NCBI RefSeq assembly: GCF_001968825.1
Contig: NZ_MIEU01000001.1
Span: 1-42,081 of the forward strand
Direction: 5' to 3'
DNA length: 42,081 nucleotides
From: Tersicoccus sp. Bi-70
GTDB lineage: Bacteria > Actinomycetota > Actinomycetes > Actinomycetales > Micrococcaceae
Positions 8,894 through 18,091 of the stretch are shown piece by piece (positions within the stretch are counted from its first letter, which is position 1; each line of letters opens with the position of its first letter). A model generated the notes under the pieces. It ran no database searches and was not told the origin of the DNA. It saw only the letters and a program-made list of their open reading frames with translations. The translations under genes were made by a program, and so were the position numbers.

Positions 8894-11458
8894 GTGAAAG
8901 CTATCCGACGGTTCACCGTCCGCACCGTTCTGCCCGAGGCCATCGCGCCGCTGAGCACCCTCGCCACCAACCTGCGCTGGTCGTGGCACGAGCCCACGCG
9001 CCGCCTGTTCGCGGACATCGCCCCCGAGACCTGGGCGCGCACCGCCGACCCCGTCGAACTGCTCGCGACCCTGACGCGGGGTCAGCTGCAGTCGATCGCC
9101 GCCGACACCGCCCTCGTCTCGCGGATCCAGGAGCTCGGCGCCGGGCTGCAGGAGTACCTGGCGCGGCCGCGCTGGTACCAGACGCTCGGCGCGGAGGCCC
9201 CGGCCTGCATCGCCTACTTCTCCCCCGAGTTCGGCATCGACGCGGTCCTCCCCCAGTACTCCGGCGGCCTCGGCATCCTCGCCGGCGACCACCTCAAGTC
9301 CGCCTCCGACCTCGGCGTCCCCCTGATCGGCGTCGGTCTGCTCTACCAGGCCGGCTACTTCAAACAGTCCCTCTCCCGCGACGCCTGGCAGGAGGAGACC
9401 TACCCCGTCATCGACCCCGACGGCCTGCCGCTGTCCCTGCTCCGCGAGGAGGACGGGACCCCCGTCGAGGTCCGCCTGCCCCTGCCCGCCGGCCGCCAGC
9501 TGCTCGCCCACGTGTGGAAGGCCGACGTCGGCCGCGTGCCCCTGCTGCTGCTCGACTCGAACGTCCCGGGCAACGACGACGCCGCGCGCACCATCACCGA
9601 CCGGCTCTACGGCGGCGGCGGCGACCACCGGCTGCAGCAGGAACTGCTGCTCGGCATGGGCGGGGTCAAGGCGCTGCGCGCCTTCCAGCGCCTCACCGGT
9701 GGCCTGGCCCCCGAGGTGTTCCACATGAACGAGGGGCATGCCGGCTTCCTCGGCGTCGAGCGGATCCGCGAGCTCATCGACAGCGGGCTGAGCTGGGACG
9801 AGGCGCTCGTCTCCATCCGCGCGTCCACCGTCTTCACGACGCACACCCCGGTGCCCGCGGGCATCGACCGGTTCGAGATCGCCCAGATCGAGCACTTCTT
9901 CCAGGCGGGCCTGGCGCCGTCGGTCCCGGTCACGAACATCCTCGCCCTCGGCGCCGAGACCTACCCGGGCGGCAACCCGTCGACCTTCAACATGGCGGTG
10001 ATGGGCCTGCGCCTCGCGCAGCGCGCCAACGGCGTGGCGAAGCTGCACGGCGTCGTCTCCCGCGAGATGTTCGCGGGGCTGTGGCCGGGCTTCGACCACG
10101 AGGAGGTCCCGATCACCTCGGTCACCAACGGCGTGCACGTGCCGACCTGGGTCGACCCGCGCATCGTCGAGCTGGCCCGGACGAAGTTCGGCGCGGCGCC
10201 GGACTGGTCCGAGGTCTTCGAGGTGGACGACGCCGAGGTGTGGGCTCTGCGACGTGAGCTGCGCTCCTCGCTGATCGCCGACGTCCGGCGTCGCCTCCGG
10301 GCCTCCTGGACCAAGCGCGGGGCGGCGGACGCCGAGCTGGCGTGGACCGACGACGTCCTCGATCCCGACGTGCTGACCATCGGCTTCGCCCGGCGCGTGC
10401 CCACCTACAAGCGGCTCACGCTGATGCTGCGCGACCCCGCCCGGCTCAAGCGGCTGCTGCTGGACCCGGTGCGGCCGATCCAGATCGTGGTCGCCGGCAA
10501 GTCCCACCCGGCCGACGAGCAGGGCAAGCGGATGATCCAGGACCTGGTCCGGTTCACGGACGACCCGGAGGTACGGCACCGGATCGTGTTCCTGCCCAAC
10601 TACGACATCGCGATGGCGCGCACCCTCTTCCCCGGCTGCGACGTGTGGCTGAACAACCCGCTGCGCCCGCTCGAGGCGTGCGGTACCTCCGGGATGAAGG
10701 CCGCGCTGAACGGCGGCCTCAACCTCTCGGTGCGCGACGGCTGGTGGGACGAGCTGTACGACGGCCGCAACGGCTGGGCCATCCCGACCGCCGACAACCG
10801 GGCCACCCCGGACGAGCGGGACGACATCGAGGCCGCGGCGCTGTACGAGCTGATCGAGAAGTCGGTCGCGCCGATGTTCTACGGCTCGGAGCAGTCCACG
10901 GGCGACTCGACGGACGCGGTCCCGCACCAGTGGGTCGCCGCGATCAAGCACACGCTGGCCACCCTGGGGCCAGCCGTCTCGGCCGAGCGCATGGTGATGG
11001 ACTACGTCAACCGGCTCTACACGCCGGCCGCCGTGTCCGGCCGTCACGTCGCCGAGGAGGATCACGCCGCCGCCCGGGCCGCCGCCCGCTGGGACCAGAA
11101 GGTGCGTGGTGCTTGGCCGTCGGTGCACGTGGAGCACGTCGACGCCGAGGGCGTCACCGACGCCCCGCAGATCGGTGACGTGCTGACGATCAACGCGTAC
11201 GTCTCGCTCGGCGGCCTGAGCACGGACGACGTCGACGTGGAGGTCGGCTACGGCCGGGTCTCCGAGTCCGACCACATCCACGACCGGGCGTTCGCCGAGC
11301 TCACCCCGGCCGAGGACCTGGGCAACGGACGGGCCCGCTTCACCGGCACGCTCGTCGTCGACCGGTCAGGCCCCTTCGGCTACACCGTGCGGGCGCTGCC
11401 CTCGATCGACCGGATGGCGAACAAGGCCGAACTGGGGCTGATCGCCACCCCGGCCTGA
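8894..11458 (+). CDS. glgP: alpha-glucan (maltodextrin/glycogen) phosphorylase GlgP
   Basis: An 854-residue GT35 enzyme that releases glucose-1-phosphate from alpha-glucan chains. The N-terminal region (LATNLRWSWHEPTR) is the DUF3417-type domain found on the actinobacterial/short-branch phosphorylases. The pyridoxal-phosphate motif GTSGMKAALNGG is at residues 597-608, with Lys602 the expected PLP lysine; HMNEGHAGF and FTTHTPVPAG are also present. The start GTG at 8894 is set by the TACTGT box 7 bases upstream; an in-frame ORF extends further left through the operator region and is unlikely to be coding. Divergent from glgE, so synthesis and breakdown can be controlled from one intergenic region. 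Confidence 0.95.
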   Translation: MKAIRRFTVRTVLPEAIAPLSTLATNLRWSWHEPTRRLFADIAPETWARTADPVELLATLTRGQLQSIAADTALVSRIQELGAGLQEYLARPRWYQTLGAEAPACIAYFSPEFGIDAVLPQYSGGLGILAGDHLKSASDLGVPLIGVGLLYQAGYFKQSLSRDAWQEETYPVIDPDGLPLSLLREEDGTPVEVRLPLPAGRQLLAHVWKADVGRVPLLLLDSNVPGNDDAARTITDRLYGGGGDHRLQQELLLGMGGVKALRAFQRLTGGLAPEVFHMNEGHAGFLGVERIRELIDSGLSWDEALVSIRASTVFTTHTPVPAGIDRFEIAQIEHFFQAGLAPSVPVTNILALGAETYPGGNPSTFNMAVMGLRLAQRANGVAKLHGVVSREMFAGLWPGFDHEEVPITSVTNGVHVPTWVDPRIVELARTKFGAAPDWSEVFEVDDAEVWALRRELRSSLIADVRRRLRASWTKRGAADAELAWTDDVLDPDVLTIGFARRVPTYKRLTLMLRDPARLKRLLLDPVRPIQIVVAGKSHPADEQGKRMIQDLVRFTDDPEVRHRIVFLPNYDIAMARTLFPGCDVWLNNPLRPLEACGTSGMKAALNGGLNLSVRDGWWDELYDGRNGWAIPTADNRATPDERDDIEAAALYELIEKSVAPMFYGSEQSTGDSTDAVPHQWVAAIKHTLATLGPAVSAERMVMDYVNRLYTPAAVSGRHVAEEDHAAARAAARWDQKVRGAWPSVHVEHVDAEGVTDAPQIGDVLTINAYVSLGGLSTDDVDVEVGYGRVSESDHIHDRAFAELTPAEDLGNGRARFTGTLVVDRSGPFGYTVRALPSIDRMANKAELGLIATPA

Positions 11459-11492
11459 CGCGGGACGTCCGGACGAACGGACACCATCGACG

Positions 11493-11523
11493 AAGGGCCC
11501 GAGCGCACCGCGCTCGGGCCCTT
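11493..11523 (+). terminator. bidirectional terminator between glgP and the barstar gene
   Basis: A perfect 13-bp stem, AAGGGCCCGAGCG and CGCTCGGGCCCTT with a 5-base loop, lies between the convergent glgP and barstar genes and is followed by CATTCATCATTC on the plus strand. Confidence 0.8.
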
Positions 11524-11562
11524 CATTCATCATTCAGCCGGGCGTCGTTCAGCCGGGCGTCG

Positions 11563-11952
11563 TCAGTCCCGCACGACGACGACCGTGAACGCGGGGCGGG
11601 ACCGGACCGACGGCGGCGCGGCGTCGCGCGCGGCGGTCACCTCGTCCTCGACGAAGCCCAGGACCTCGGTGATCCGGTCCGCGTCCGTGGCGGGCAACGC
11701 GGGGTCGACGACCCAGACGAGCGTGAAGGGGATCTTGGCCGCGTCGCGCAGGCTGTCCGCGAGCGCGTCGAGGGTGGCACCGAAGTGCGCGGGGAAGCGC
11801 AGGGTGCGGGCGAAGCGGTCCAGGGCGACGGCCCGGGTGGCGCCCGACCGCACCTCCCGCACCGGCGGACCCGTGGTCTCGGGCCGCCGGGCATGGCCGC
11901 GTCCGGCCACCTCCCGGCGGCGGCGCCACTGCGCGGTCGTCAGCTGCTGCAC
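11563..11952 (-). CDS. barstar-family ribonuclease inhibitor
   Basis: A 129-residue protein whose second half matches barstar, the tight cytoplasmic inhibitor of barnase-type RNases. The core HFGATLDALADSL matches barstar's YYGENLDALWDCL and keeps both interface aspartates (Asp62 and Asp66, equivalent to Asp35 and Asp39). The basic N-terminal 40 residues are extra. GTG 11952 is chosen because GGGAGG lies 9 bases upstream; the open frame reaches further left but overlaps the RNase gene. An ATG at 12020 overlapping the RNase stop opens another frame that closes after 26 codons. Follows a secreted-type RNase gene by 64 bases, the classic inhibitor position. Confidence 0.85.
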   Translation of the reverse strand: MQQLTTAQWRRRREVAGRGHARRPETTGPPVREVRSGATRAVALDRFARTLRFPAHFGATLDALADSLRDAAKIPFTLVWVVDPALPATDADRITEVLGFVEDEVTAARDAAPPSVRSRPAFTVVVVRD

Positions 11953-12016
11953 GCGGCTCGTCCTCCCCGTCGGTGTCCGCGGCTCGAGGACGTCGGTAGG
12001 CGCGTCCCCGTCCGCC

Positions 12017-12523
12017 TCATCGGTCCTCCCGGACGACCCGGAAACTGGCGTAGTGGTCCGCCGTCCAGTACCGCTCGCCGTCGGCACCGGCGATGATGCG
12101 CCGTGCCCCGCGGTCGGACTCCCCCGGGGTCCGCACGGTGTACTCCCGGTAGTGCCCGCGAGGCCGGCTGGGCAGGATCCGTTCGAAGTTGCCGAACACC
12201 GCGCCGTCCTGGGAGTAGGGGAAGGGACCGCCGCGGCGGATGGCCTCGAGGGTCTGCTGGGCCTGCCGGGGCAGGGCGGACGCGGCGACGACGGGCAGCC
12301 CGGAGCGCGGGTCGCGGTCGTTCGACGCGGCCGATCTGCTCGCGGAGGCACCGGCGACACCCGAGGCGGGGGCGGCGGGACCGGGGGCCAGGCACCCGGC
12401 GAGCAGGACCGCGAGCAGCAGGGCCGCCACGACGGCTCCCAGCCTCGCCAGGGTCGAGCGGATCGTCCCGACGCGGGCGCCAGCCGCCTGCTCGGCTCCC
12501 GGTCGAGCCCCCGTCCTGATCAC
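12017..12523 (-). CDS. RNase Sa/T1-like guanyl-specific ribonuclease, predicted lipoprotein
   Basis: A 168-residue protein. Residues 24-44 form a signal peptide ending in a lipobox, LLAGC, with Cys44 as the predicted lipid anchor. After a Pro/Ala/Ser-rich spacer, residues 76-165 match Streptomyces RNase Sa almost throughout: GGPFPYSQDGAVF, REYTV, RGARRII and DHYASF. The catalytic set is complete: Glu127, Arg138, Arg142 and His157 correspond to Glu54, Arg65, Arg69 and His85. The disulfide cysteines of RNase Sa are absent. The GTG start comes 4 bases after the glgX stop, so translation is probably coupled. Lipid anchoring is unusual, since most relatives are freely secreted. With the barstar gene downstream this is a toxin/inhibitor pair. 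Confidence 0.88.
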   Translation of the reverse strand: MIRTGARPGAEQAAGARVGTIRSTLARLGAVVAALLLAVLLAGCLAPGPAAPASGVAGASASRSAASNDRDPRSGLPVVAASALPRQAQQTLEAIRRGGPFPYSQDGAVFGNFERILPSRPRGHYREYTVRTPGESDRGARRIIAGADGERYWTADHYASFRVVREDR

Positions 12524-12527
12524 CGGC

Positions 12528-14678
12528 TCAGTCCCGCCGGAAGACGGTGACGCTCTGCGCCGGCGCGGTGAAGACCTCGTCGCTGGCCCAGTGGTCGTCC
12601 TTGCGGTGGTCGGTCTCCGGGTCGGTGCTCAGCCGCAGCACGAAGCCGTTCCGGGGCCGTTCGTCCGGCTCGTCGACGTCCGTCCGGGCGAAGCCCACGT
12701 CGGGCATGGTCACGTGGGAGGCATTGGCCGACCCGTTGATGACGAGCAGCCCGTCGATCTGCCCCTCGGGCGAGCCGAGCAGCAACTGGAGCACCCGCAC
12801 GTGCGGATTGGTCCACTCCTGCTCGGTCATCGGGTACCCGGCCGTGCCGTACCAGTGCAGGAAGTGGGCCTCCGGGGTCCGCGAGTAGTCGGCGGGCTGG
12901 TGGGCCAGGAACTCGCGGCGCACCCGGATCAGGCCCCGCGTAGCCCGCAGCATCCGCCGTGCCCGCTCGTCCAGGTGCCAGTCGAACCACGAGATGGCGG
13001 TGTTCTGGCTGTAGGCGTTGTTGTTGCCGTGCTGGGTGCGGCCGATCTCGTCCCCCGCGGTGATCATCGGCACGCCGAGGGAGAGCAGCAGAGTCGCCAT
13101 CAGGTTGCGCTGGGTGCGCTCGCGGGCGCGCAGCACCCGGTGCCCCGTCGTCGGCCCCTCGACCCCGTGGTTCCAGCTGCGGTTGTGGTCCGAGCCGTCC
13201 CGGTTGTCCTCGCCGTTGGCCTCGTTGTGCTTGACGTCGTACGTCGTCAGGTCGGCCAGGGTGAAGCCGTCGTGGGCGGTGACGAGGTTGACGGACGCGA
13301 GCGGGGACCGACCCGACGCCGCGAACGTCGCGGCCGAGCCGGCGAGCGCGCCGCCGAGCGCGGCGAGGGAGCCACCCGGCCGCCCGGCGTCGAGCGCGGC
13401 CTGGTCGGAGAGCCAGAACGTGCGGGCGACGTCCCGGAACCCGTCGTTCCAGTCGGCCCAGCCGCGCGGGAAGTTGCCGGTCTGCCACCCGCCCATGCCG
13501 ACGTCCCACGGCTCGGCGATCAGCTTGACCGGGGCCAGCACCGGGTCCGCGGCCACGGCCACCAGGAAGGGGTGCCGGGGCGTGAAGACGTTGTCCTCGT
13601 CGCGGCACAGGGTGGGCGCGAGGTCGAACCGGAAGCCGTCGACGTGGCACTGCTCCACCCAGTACCGCAGCGAGTCCAGCGCGAGCTGCACGACCCGCGG
13701 TTGGGAGAAGTCGAGACTGTTGCCGCACCCCGTGGTGTCCTCGTAGGTGCTCGGGTCCCGGTGCCGGTAGTAGGTGCGCTCGCCCAGACCCCGCCAGCTG
13801 CGGGCGGACTGATCGTTGCCGCCCTCCGCGGTGTGGTTGTAGACGACGTCGAGGATCACCTCGAGGCCGGCGCCGTGCAGGGCGGCGACCATGCCCTTGA
13901 CCTCGTCGAGCACGGCCTGCGGGCCCGCCTCGCGGCTCGCGGCGGTGGCGTACCCGGGGTGCGGGGCGAAGAAGCCGAGGGTGTTGTAACCCCAGTAGTT
14001 GGTCAGCCCGAGCGCGGCGAGGTGCGGTTCGTCGGCGTGTGCGTGGATGGGCAGCAGCTCGATCGCGGTGACGCCGAGCCGGGTGAACCAGGCCAGCATC
14101 GCCGGGTGCCCCAGACCCGCGTACGTGCCGCGCTGTTCCTCGGGAATGTCCGGGTGCAGCTTCGTCAGGCCCACGACGTGCGCCTCGTACAGGATGGTGT
14201 CGCGCCACGGGGTGCGCGGCGCGGCGTCGCCGTCCCAGTCGAACACGCCGTCGAGCCTGACCGCGGCCACGGGCTCGTCGGCCTCGCCCTCGGTCAGGCC
14301 CCGCGCGTACGGGTCGAGCAGCAGGGTGCCGGCCGGGTCGCCCTCGTCGAGCAGGTGGTAGCGGGCGCCGACGGGCAGGTCCTCGATCACCCCGTGGTGG
14401 ACGCCGTCCTCGAGGTTCTCGAGCGGGGTCTGCACCCAACCGGCGTCGGCCGTCTCATGCACCACCGCGAGTGCGGCGACCCCGGGCGCGAACACCGCGA
14501 CGTTGACCGCATCGCCGTGCGGCTCCTGCCGGTGCCCACCGCCGTCGGCGAGCGTACTGACGCCGAGCGGACAGGGGAAGGACCGCAGCGCCGAGGCGGG
14601 CCGGAGCTGCCGCGGCGGACGCCGACGCGGGTCGACGGTCTGGATCGGGCCGGTCGGGGTCGAAGCGGTCTGGGTCAC
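12528..14678 (-). CDS. glgX: glycogen debranching enzyme GlgX
   Basis: A 716-residue GH13_11 enzyme that hydrolyses alpha-1,6 branches left by the phosphorylase. It has a short CBM48-like N-terminal region (PLGVSTLADGG, VNVAVFAPG), YEAHVVGLTKLHPDIPEE, NYWGYNTLGFFAPHP, VVYNHTAEGG, GFRFDLAPTL with the nucleophile near residue 350, IAEPWDVG and AHDGFTLADL. Starts at a GTG 46 bases after the rlmB stop with only a weak ribosome site, so it probably relies on the rlmB transcript. Downstream follow the RNase and barstar genes on the same strand. Its partner glgP lies just beyond the shared terminator on the other strand. Confidence 0.94.
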   Translation of the reverse strand: MTQTASTPTGPIQTVDPRRRPPRQLRPASALRSFPCPLGVSTLADGGGHRQEPHGDAVNVAVFAPGVAALAVVHETADAGWVQTPLENLEDGVHHGVIEDLPVGARYHLLDEGDPAGTLLLDPYARGLTEGEADEPVAAVRLDGVFDWDGDAAPRTPWRDTILYEAHVVGLTKLHPDIPEEQRGTYAGLGHPAMLAWFTRLGVTAIELLPIHAHADEPHLAALGLTNYWGYNTLGFFAPHPGYATAASREAGPQAVLDEVKGMVAALHGAGLEVILDVVYNHTAEGGNDQSARSWRGLGERTYYRHRDPSTYEDTTGCGNSLDFSQPRVVQLALDSLRYWVEQCHVDGFRFDLAPTLCRDEDNVFTPRHPFLVAVAADPVLAPVKLIAEPWDVGMGGWQTGNFPRGWADWNDGFRDVARTFWLSDQAALDAGRPGGSLAALGGALAGSAATFAASGRSPLASVNLVTAHDGFTLADLTTYDVKHNEANGEDNRDGSDHNRSWNHGVEGPTTGHRVLRARERTQRNLMATLLLSLGVPMITAGDEIGRTQHGNNNAYSQNTAISWFDWHLDERARRMLRATRGLIRVRREFLAHQPADYSRTPEAHFLHWYGTAGYPMTEQEWTNPHVRVLQLLLGSPEGQIDGLLVINGSANASHVTMPDVGFARTDVDEPDERPRNGFVLRLSTDPETDHRKDDHWASDEVFTAPAQSVTVFRRD

Positions 14679-14724
14679 GATGATCTCGTTCGGGTCGGGC
14701 GGATCCGCGGAGTGGCTGGACGGG

Positions 14725-15711
14725 TCAGGCGGAGGGACGGCTCCGGGCGACCTCGTAGAGACAGATCCCGACGGCCATCGACGCGTTCAGCGATTCGGTC
14801 GCGGCGTCGATCGGGATGGAGACGATGGACTCGCAGGTCTCCCGGGTCAGCCGGGACAGGCCCTTGCCCTCGGAGCCGACGACCACGCACAGCGGTTCCT
14901 CGCCCGCGTCGAGCGCCGGCAGGGAGATCTCGCCGTCGCCGTCGAGCCCGACCACCCGGATGCCGAGCTTGCGGTAGCCGTCGAGGGTGCGGTTGAGGTT
15001 CGCGGCTCGGTGCACGGGCACGCGGACCGCGGCGCCGGCACTGGTCTTCCAGGCCGTGGCGGTCATGGTCGCGGTGCGGCGTTCGGGGATGACGACGCCG
15101 TGGCCACCGAAGGCGGCGACGCTGCGGATGATGGCGCCGAGGTTGCGGGGGTCGGTCACCCCGTCGAGGGCGACGATCAGGGGCGCGGTGCGCAGGTAGC
15201 CCTTCTCCCACTGATCGGCCAGGTGCCGGCCGGCCTCGACGGCGTCGCCGTACTCGTAGGGCGGGATCTGCAGGGCGACGCCCTGGTGCACGGCGTCCAT
15301 CGTCAGCCGGTCCAGTTCGGTCTTGTGCACCTGCAGCACCGGCACGGACTGCTCCGCGGCGAGTTTGAGGATGTCCCGCACCCGGTCGTCGCTCTCGATC
15401 CGGACGGCGATGTAGAGGGTGCGCGCGGGCACGGCGGCCTGCAGCGCCTCGAGCACGGCGTTGCGGCCGGTGACCATCTCCTCGGCCTTGTCCCGGCGGG
15501 AGCGGGTGTGCGGCGAGCTGCTCTCGCCACGGCTGCTGCCGGCACGGCGCTGCCCCGCCTGCTTGGCCTTGTACGCCTTGTGGTACGGCCGGTCCTCGGC
15601 CTTCGGGGTGGGGCCCCGGCCCTCGAGGGCCTTGCGGCCCAGCCCTCCGCTGCCGGAGGACGGGCCCTTCTTGTGCTTGCGGATGGCTCCGGCGCGCGGC
15701 TTGTTCGGCAT
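14725..15711 (-). CDS. rlmB: 23S rRNA (guanosine-2'-O-)-methyltransferase RlmB (SpoU family)
   Basis: A 328-residue SPOUT-class methyltransferase. The basic N-terminal 75 residues (Lys/Arg/Gly/Ser-rich) are an RNA-binding-type extension common in actinobacterial members; then come the SpoU substrate-binding domain (VTGRNAVLEAL) and the knotted catalytic domain with VALDGVTDPRNLGAIIRSVAAFG, VVVGSEGKGLSRL and IPIDAATESLNASMA, the three SpoU motifs. An ATG at 15711 with AGAAGG upstream is a convincing start. The cysS-rlmB order is conserved in many actinobacteria. Named by family; the exact modified base is not proven by sequence. Confidence 0.92.
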   Translation of the reverse strand: MPNKPRAGAIRKHKKGPSSGSGGLGRKALEGRGPTPKAEDRPYHKAYKAKQAGQRRAGSSRGESSSPHTRSRRDKAEEMVTGRNAVLEALQAAVPARTLYIAVRIESDDRVRDILKLAAEQSVPVLQVHKTELDRLTMDAVHQGVALQIPPYEYGDAVEAGRHLADQWEKGYLRTAPLIVALDGVTDPRNLGAIIRSVAAFGGHGVVIPERRTATMTATAWKTSAGAAVRVPVHRAANLNRTLDGYRKLGIRVVGLDGDGEISLPALDAGEEPLCVVVGSEGKGLSRLTRETCESIVSIPIDAATESLNASMAVGICLYEVARSRPSA

Positions 15712-15777
15712 GGGACCTTCTGTTGTTCTCGGGAGCTCGACGCGGCTGACCGGTACCTCCCGGGCGCGAAGAGCCCC

Positions 15778-15783
15778 AGTCTA
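15778..15783 (-). promoter_or_regulatory. rlmB -10 box
   Basis: TAGACT on the minus strand about 67 bases before the rlmB ATG, in the gap after cysS. It would give a leader of about 60 bases with a ribosome site, unlike the leaderless genes around it. No clear -35 box. Confidence 0.4.
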
Positions 15784-15848
15784 CGGCGTCCGCCCTCGTG
15801 GACCGGTCCCCCTCGTGGTCAGGGCGGGGCTCACGACGCGGGACCTCG

Positions 15849-17363
15849 TCAGCCCAGCGACCAGCTCGAGCCGTCCTTGCCGTCCTCGATCACGATGCCC
15901 GCCGCGACCAGGCGGTCCCGGATGGCGTCCGCCGCGGCGAAGTCCCGCGCGCGGCGGGCGTCGGCGCGGGCGGTCAGCTGCGACGCGACCACGGCGTCCA
16001 GCGCCTCGGCGGCGGCGGACCGGTCCCCGGCGGCGTTCCAGGTGGGGTCGAGCGGGTCGAGACCGAGCACCCCGGTCATCGCCCGGACCTGCTCGAGGGC
16101 GACGGCGGTCGCCTCGGCGGCCCCGTCGGCGAGCGCGGAGTTGCCGCGGCGCACGGTCTCGTGCACGACGCCCAGGGCCGCCGGGATGTTCAGGTCGTCG
16201 TCCATCGCGGCGGTGAAGGCGGCGGGCAGGGTCTCGGCCCGGACCGTCATCGCCGTCCCGGTCTCGTCGCCGGCGGCGGGAAGGCCGGTTCCCTGCCGCG
16301 GCACCGCGCGGTCGGCGTTGCGGACGAAGGTGCGGATGCGGCCGTAGGCGGCGGCGGCCTCGGCGAGGGAGCCGCCGTCGTCCGCCGTCGCGGGGCGGAA
16401 GTCCAGCACGGAGCGGTAGTGCGTGGCGGTCATGAAGTACCGGACGACGGCGGGTTCGGCGCGGGCGAGGACGTCCGCCGCGGTGACGAAGTGGAACGCC
16501 GACTTGCTCATCTTCTCGCCCTCGAGCGTCACCAGGCCGTTGTGCATCCAGACGCGGGCGAACCGGTGGCCGGCGGCGGTGGACTGGGCGAGCTCGTTCT
16601 CGTGATGCGGGAAGCGCAGGTCCAGGCCGCCGCCGTGGACGTCGAACTCCGTGCCGAGGTACTTGCCCGCCATCGCCGAGCACTCCAGGTGCCAGCCGGG
16701 ACGGCCCCGCAGGTCGGGCCGGCCGAGTGGGTCCGGCCACGACGCCGTCTCCGGCTCCCCCGCCTTGTGCCCCTTCCACAGGGCGAAGTCGCGGGAGTCG
16801 CGCTTGCCACGCGGATCGGCGTCGGCGGCGTCCTGCATGTCGTCCACGGACTGCCGGGTCAGGGCGCCGTACTCCGGCCAGGACCGGACGTCGAAGTACA
16901 CGTCGCCGGAACCGTCCTCGGCCGGGTAGGCGTGGCCGCACTGCACCAGTTCGCGGACGAGGGCGTGCATCTCGGTGATGTGGCCGGTGGCACGCGGCTC
17001 GTAGGTGGGCCGCCGCACGCCGATGGCGGCGTACGCGGCCTCGAACTGCTGCTCGACGCGGTACGCGAGCGCCCACCAGGCCTCACGCGGGTGCGGGCCG
17101 GCGTAGTCGTCGGCGTCGGAGGCGGCCGCGTTGGCCAGGATCTTGTCGTCGATGTCGGTGACGTTCCGGACCACGGTCACGTCCAGGCCGGTGGCCTCGA
17201 GCCACCGGGTGAGCAGGTCGAAGCTCAGGGCGGAGCGCAGGTGTCCCAGGTGCGGCTCGCTCTGCACGGTCGCCCCGCAGTAGTAGACGCTGGCCCGTCC
17301 CGGAACCACCGGGGTGAACGGGACGACGGTGGCGGACTTGGAGTCGTGGAGGCGCAGCGTCAC
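15849..17363 (-). CDS. cysS: cysteinyl-tRNA synthetase
   Basis: A 504-residue class I aminoacyl-tRNA synthetase. The HIGH-type motif is EPHLGHLRS (about residues 37-45), preceded by YYCGATVQ with a zinc-site Cys; WHLECSAMA and [11 protein letters not shown] give the remaining zinc ligands; the KMSKS loop is GEKMSKSAF. The Arg/Ala-rich anticodon-binding region ends the protein. GTG 17363 is chosen because TACACT lies 6 bases before it (leaderless). Neighbours ispF and rlmB are on the same strand, as in mycobacteria. Confidence 0.96.
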   Translation of the reverse strand: MTLRLHDSKSATVVPFTPVVPGRASVYYCGATVQSEPHLGHLRSALSFDLLTRWLEATGLDVTVVRNVTDIDDKILANAAASDADDYAGPHPREAWWALAYRVEQQFEAAYAAIGVRRPTYEPRATGHITEMHALVRELVQCGHAYPAEDGSGDVYFDVRSWPEYGALTRQSVDDMQDAADADPRGKRDSRDFALWKGHKAGEPETASWPDPLGRPDLRGRPGWHLECSAMAGKYLGTEFDVHGGGLDLRFPHHENELAQSTAAGHRFARVWMHNGLVTLEGEKMSKSAFHFVTAADVLARAEPAVVRYFMTATHYRSVLDFRPATADDGGSLAEAAAAYGRIRTFVRNADRAVPRQGTGLPAAGDETGTAMTVRAETLPAAFTAAMDDDLNIPAALGVVHETVRRGNSALADGAAEATAVALEQVRAMTGVLGLDPLDPTWNAAGDRSAAAEALDAVVASQLTARADARRARDFAAADAIRDRLVAAGIVIEDGKDGSSWSLG

Positions 17364-17369
17364 CGGGTC

Positions 17370-17375
17370 AGTGTA
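17370..17375 (-). promoter_or_regulatory. cysS leaderless -10 box
   Basis: TACACT, then 6 bases, then the GTG of cysS: the geometry of an actinobacterial leaderless promoter. Confidence 0.6.
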
Positions 17376-17379
17376 TCCA

Positions 17380-17437
17380 GCGGGCCGGTCCGGCCCGCCG
17401 GGTGTTGCAGCCGCCCGGCATCCTGTGGCGGCCGGGC
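17380..17437 (-). terminator. hairpins after ispF
   Basis: Two GC-rich stems between ispF and cysS: GCGGGCC/GGCCCGC (17380-17398, 5-base loop) and GCCCGGC/GCCGGGC (17413-17437, 11-base loop). Neither has a T run, so they are terminator-like at best. Confidence 0.35.
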
Positions 17438-17456
17438 AGTCCCGGCTCGGGTCCGG

Positions 17457-17963
17457 TCAGGTGGCCGGCTTCGTCGCGACGACGAGGGCAGTGGCGATGG
17501 CGGCCACGCCCTCGCCCCGCCCGGTCAGCCCCAGTCCGTCGCTGGTCGTCGCGGTGATGCTGACGGGCGCTCCGGCGGCCTCGCTGAGGACTCGCGCCGA
17601 CTCCGTGCGGCGGGCCGCGAACCGGGGTCGGTTGCCGATCACCTGGACGGCGACGCTGCCCACCGTGAAGCCGGCGTCGCGCACGACCCGGGCCGCCTCG
17701 GCGAGCAGCACCACTCCGGCCGCGCCGCGGTACTCCGGACGATCGGTGCCGAAGTGGGTGCCCAGATCGCCGACACCGGCGGCCGAGAACAGCGCGTCGC
17801 AGCAGGCGTGGGCAGCGACGTCCCCGTCGGAGTGACCCGCGAGACCCACCTCGCCCTCCCACAGCAGGCCGCCCAGCCACAGCGGGGTGCCGGGCTCGCC
17901 CCAGGCGTGCACGTCCACGCCGATACCGGTGCGGGGGAGGTCCAGGGGGCCGGCGTCGTCCAT
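17457..17963 (-). CDS. ispF: 2-C-methyl-D-erythritol 2,4-cyclodiphosphate synthase
   Basis: A 168-residue IspF, which closes the cyclodiphosphate ring in the non-mevalonate isoprenoid pathway. It has the metal-site motif IGVDVHAWG (Asp and His), [26 protein letters not shown], and the C-terminal substrate loop [18 protein letters not shown]. Length is standard. The ATG at 17963 has CAGACT 6 bases upstream and no ribosome site, so it is probably leaderless. It is divergent from ispD, which supplies an earlier step of the same pathway. Confidence 0.95.
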   Translation of the reverse strand: MDDAGPLDLPRTGIGVDVHAWGEPGTPLWLGGLLWEGEVGLAGHSDGDVAAHACCDALFSAAGVGDLGTHFGTDRPEYRGAAGVVLLAEAARVVRDAGFTVGSVAVQVIGNRPRFAARRTESARVLSEAAGAPVSITATTSDGLGLTGRGEGVAAIATALVVATKPAT

Positions 17964-17969
17964 GGGGTC

Positions 17970-17975
17970 AGTCTG
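17970..17975 (-). promoter_or_regulatory. ispF leaderless -10 box
   Basis: CAGACT, 6 bases, then ATG. The first base departs from TANNNT, but the same box and spacing recur at gpmA. Confidence 0.45.
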
Positions 17976-18091
17976 TCAGGCGGAGCACGGCTCCCGGGCG
18001 ACCGCCGGCGACGACCGGCTGGCTCACCCGCCCGGTTCCCTGGCGTGGTTCGATGGTGTGGCCCTGTTACGTCGGCCTCCCGGAGGTGCCC

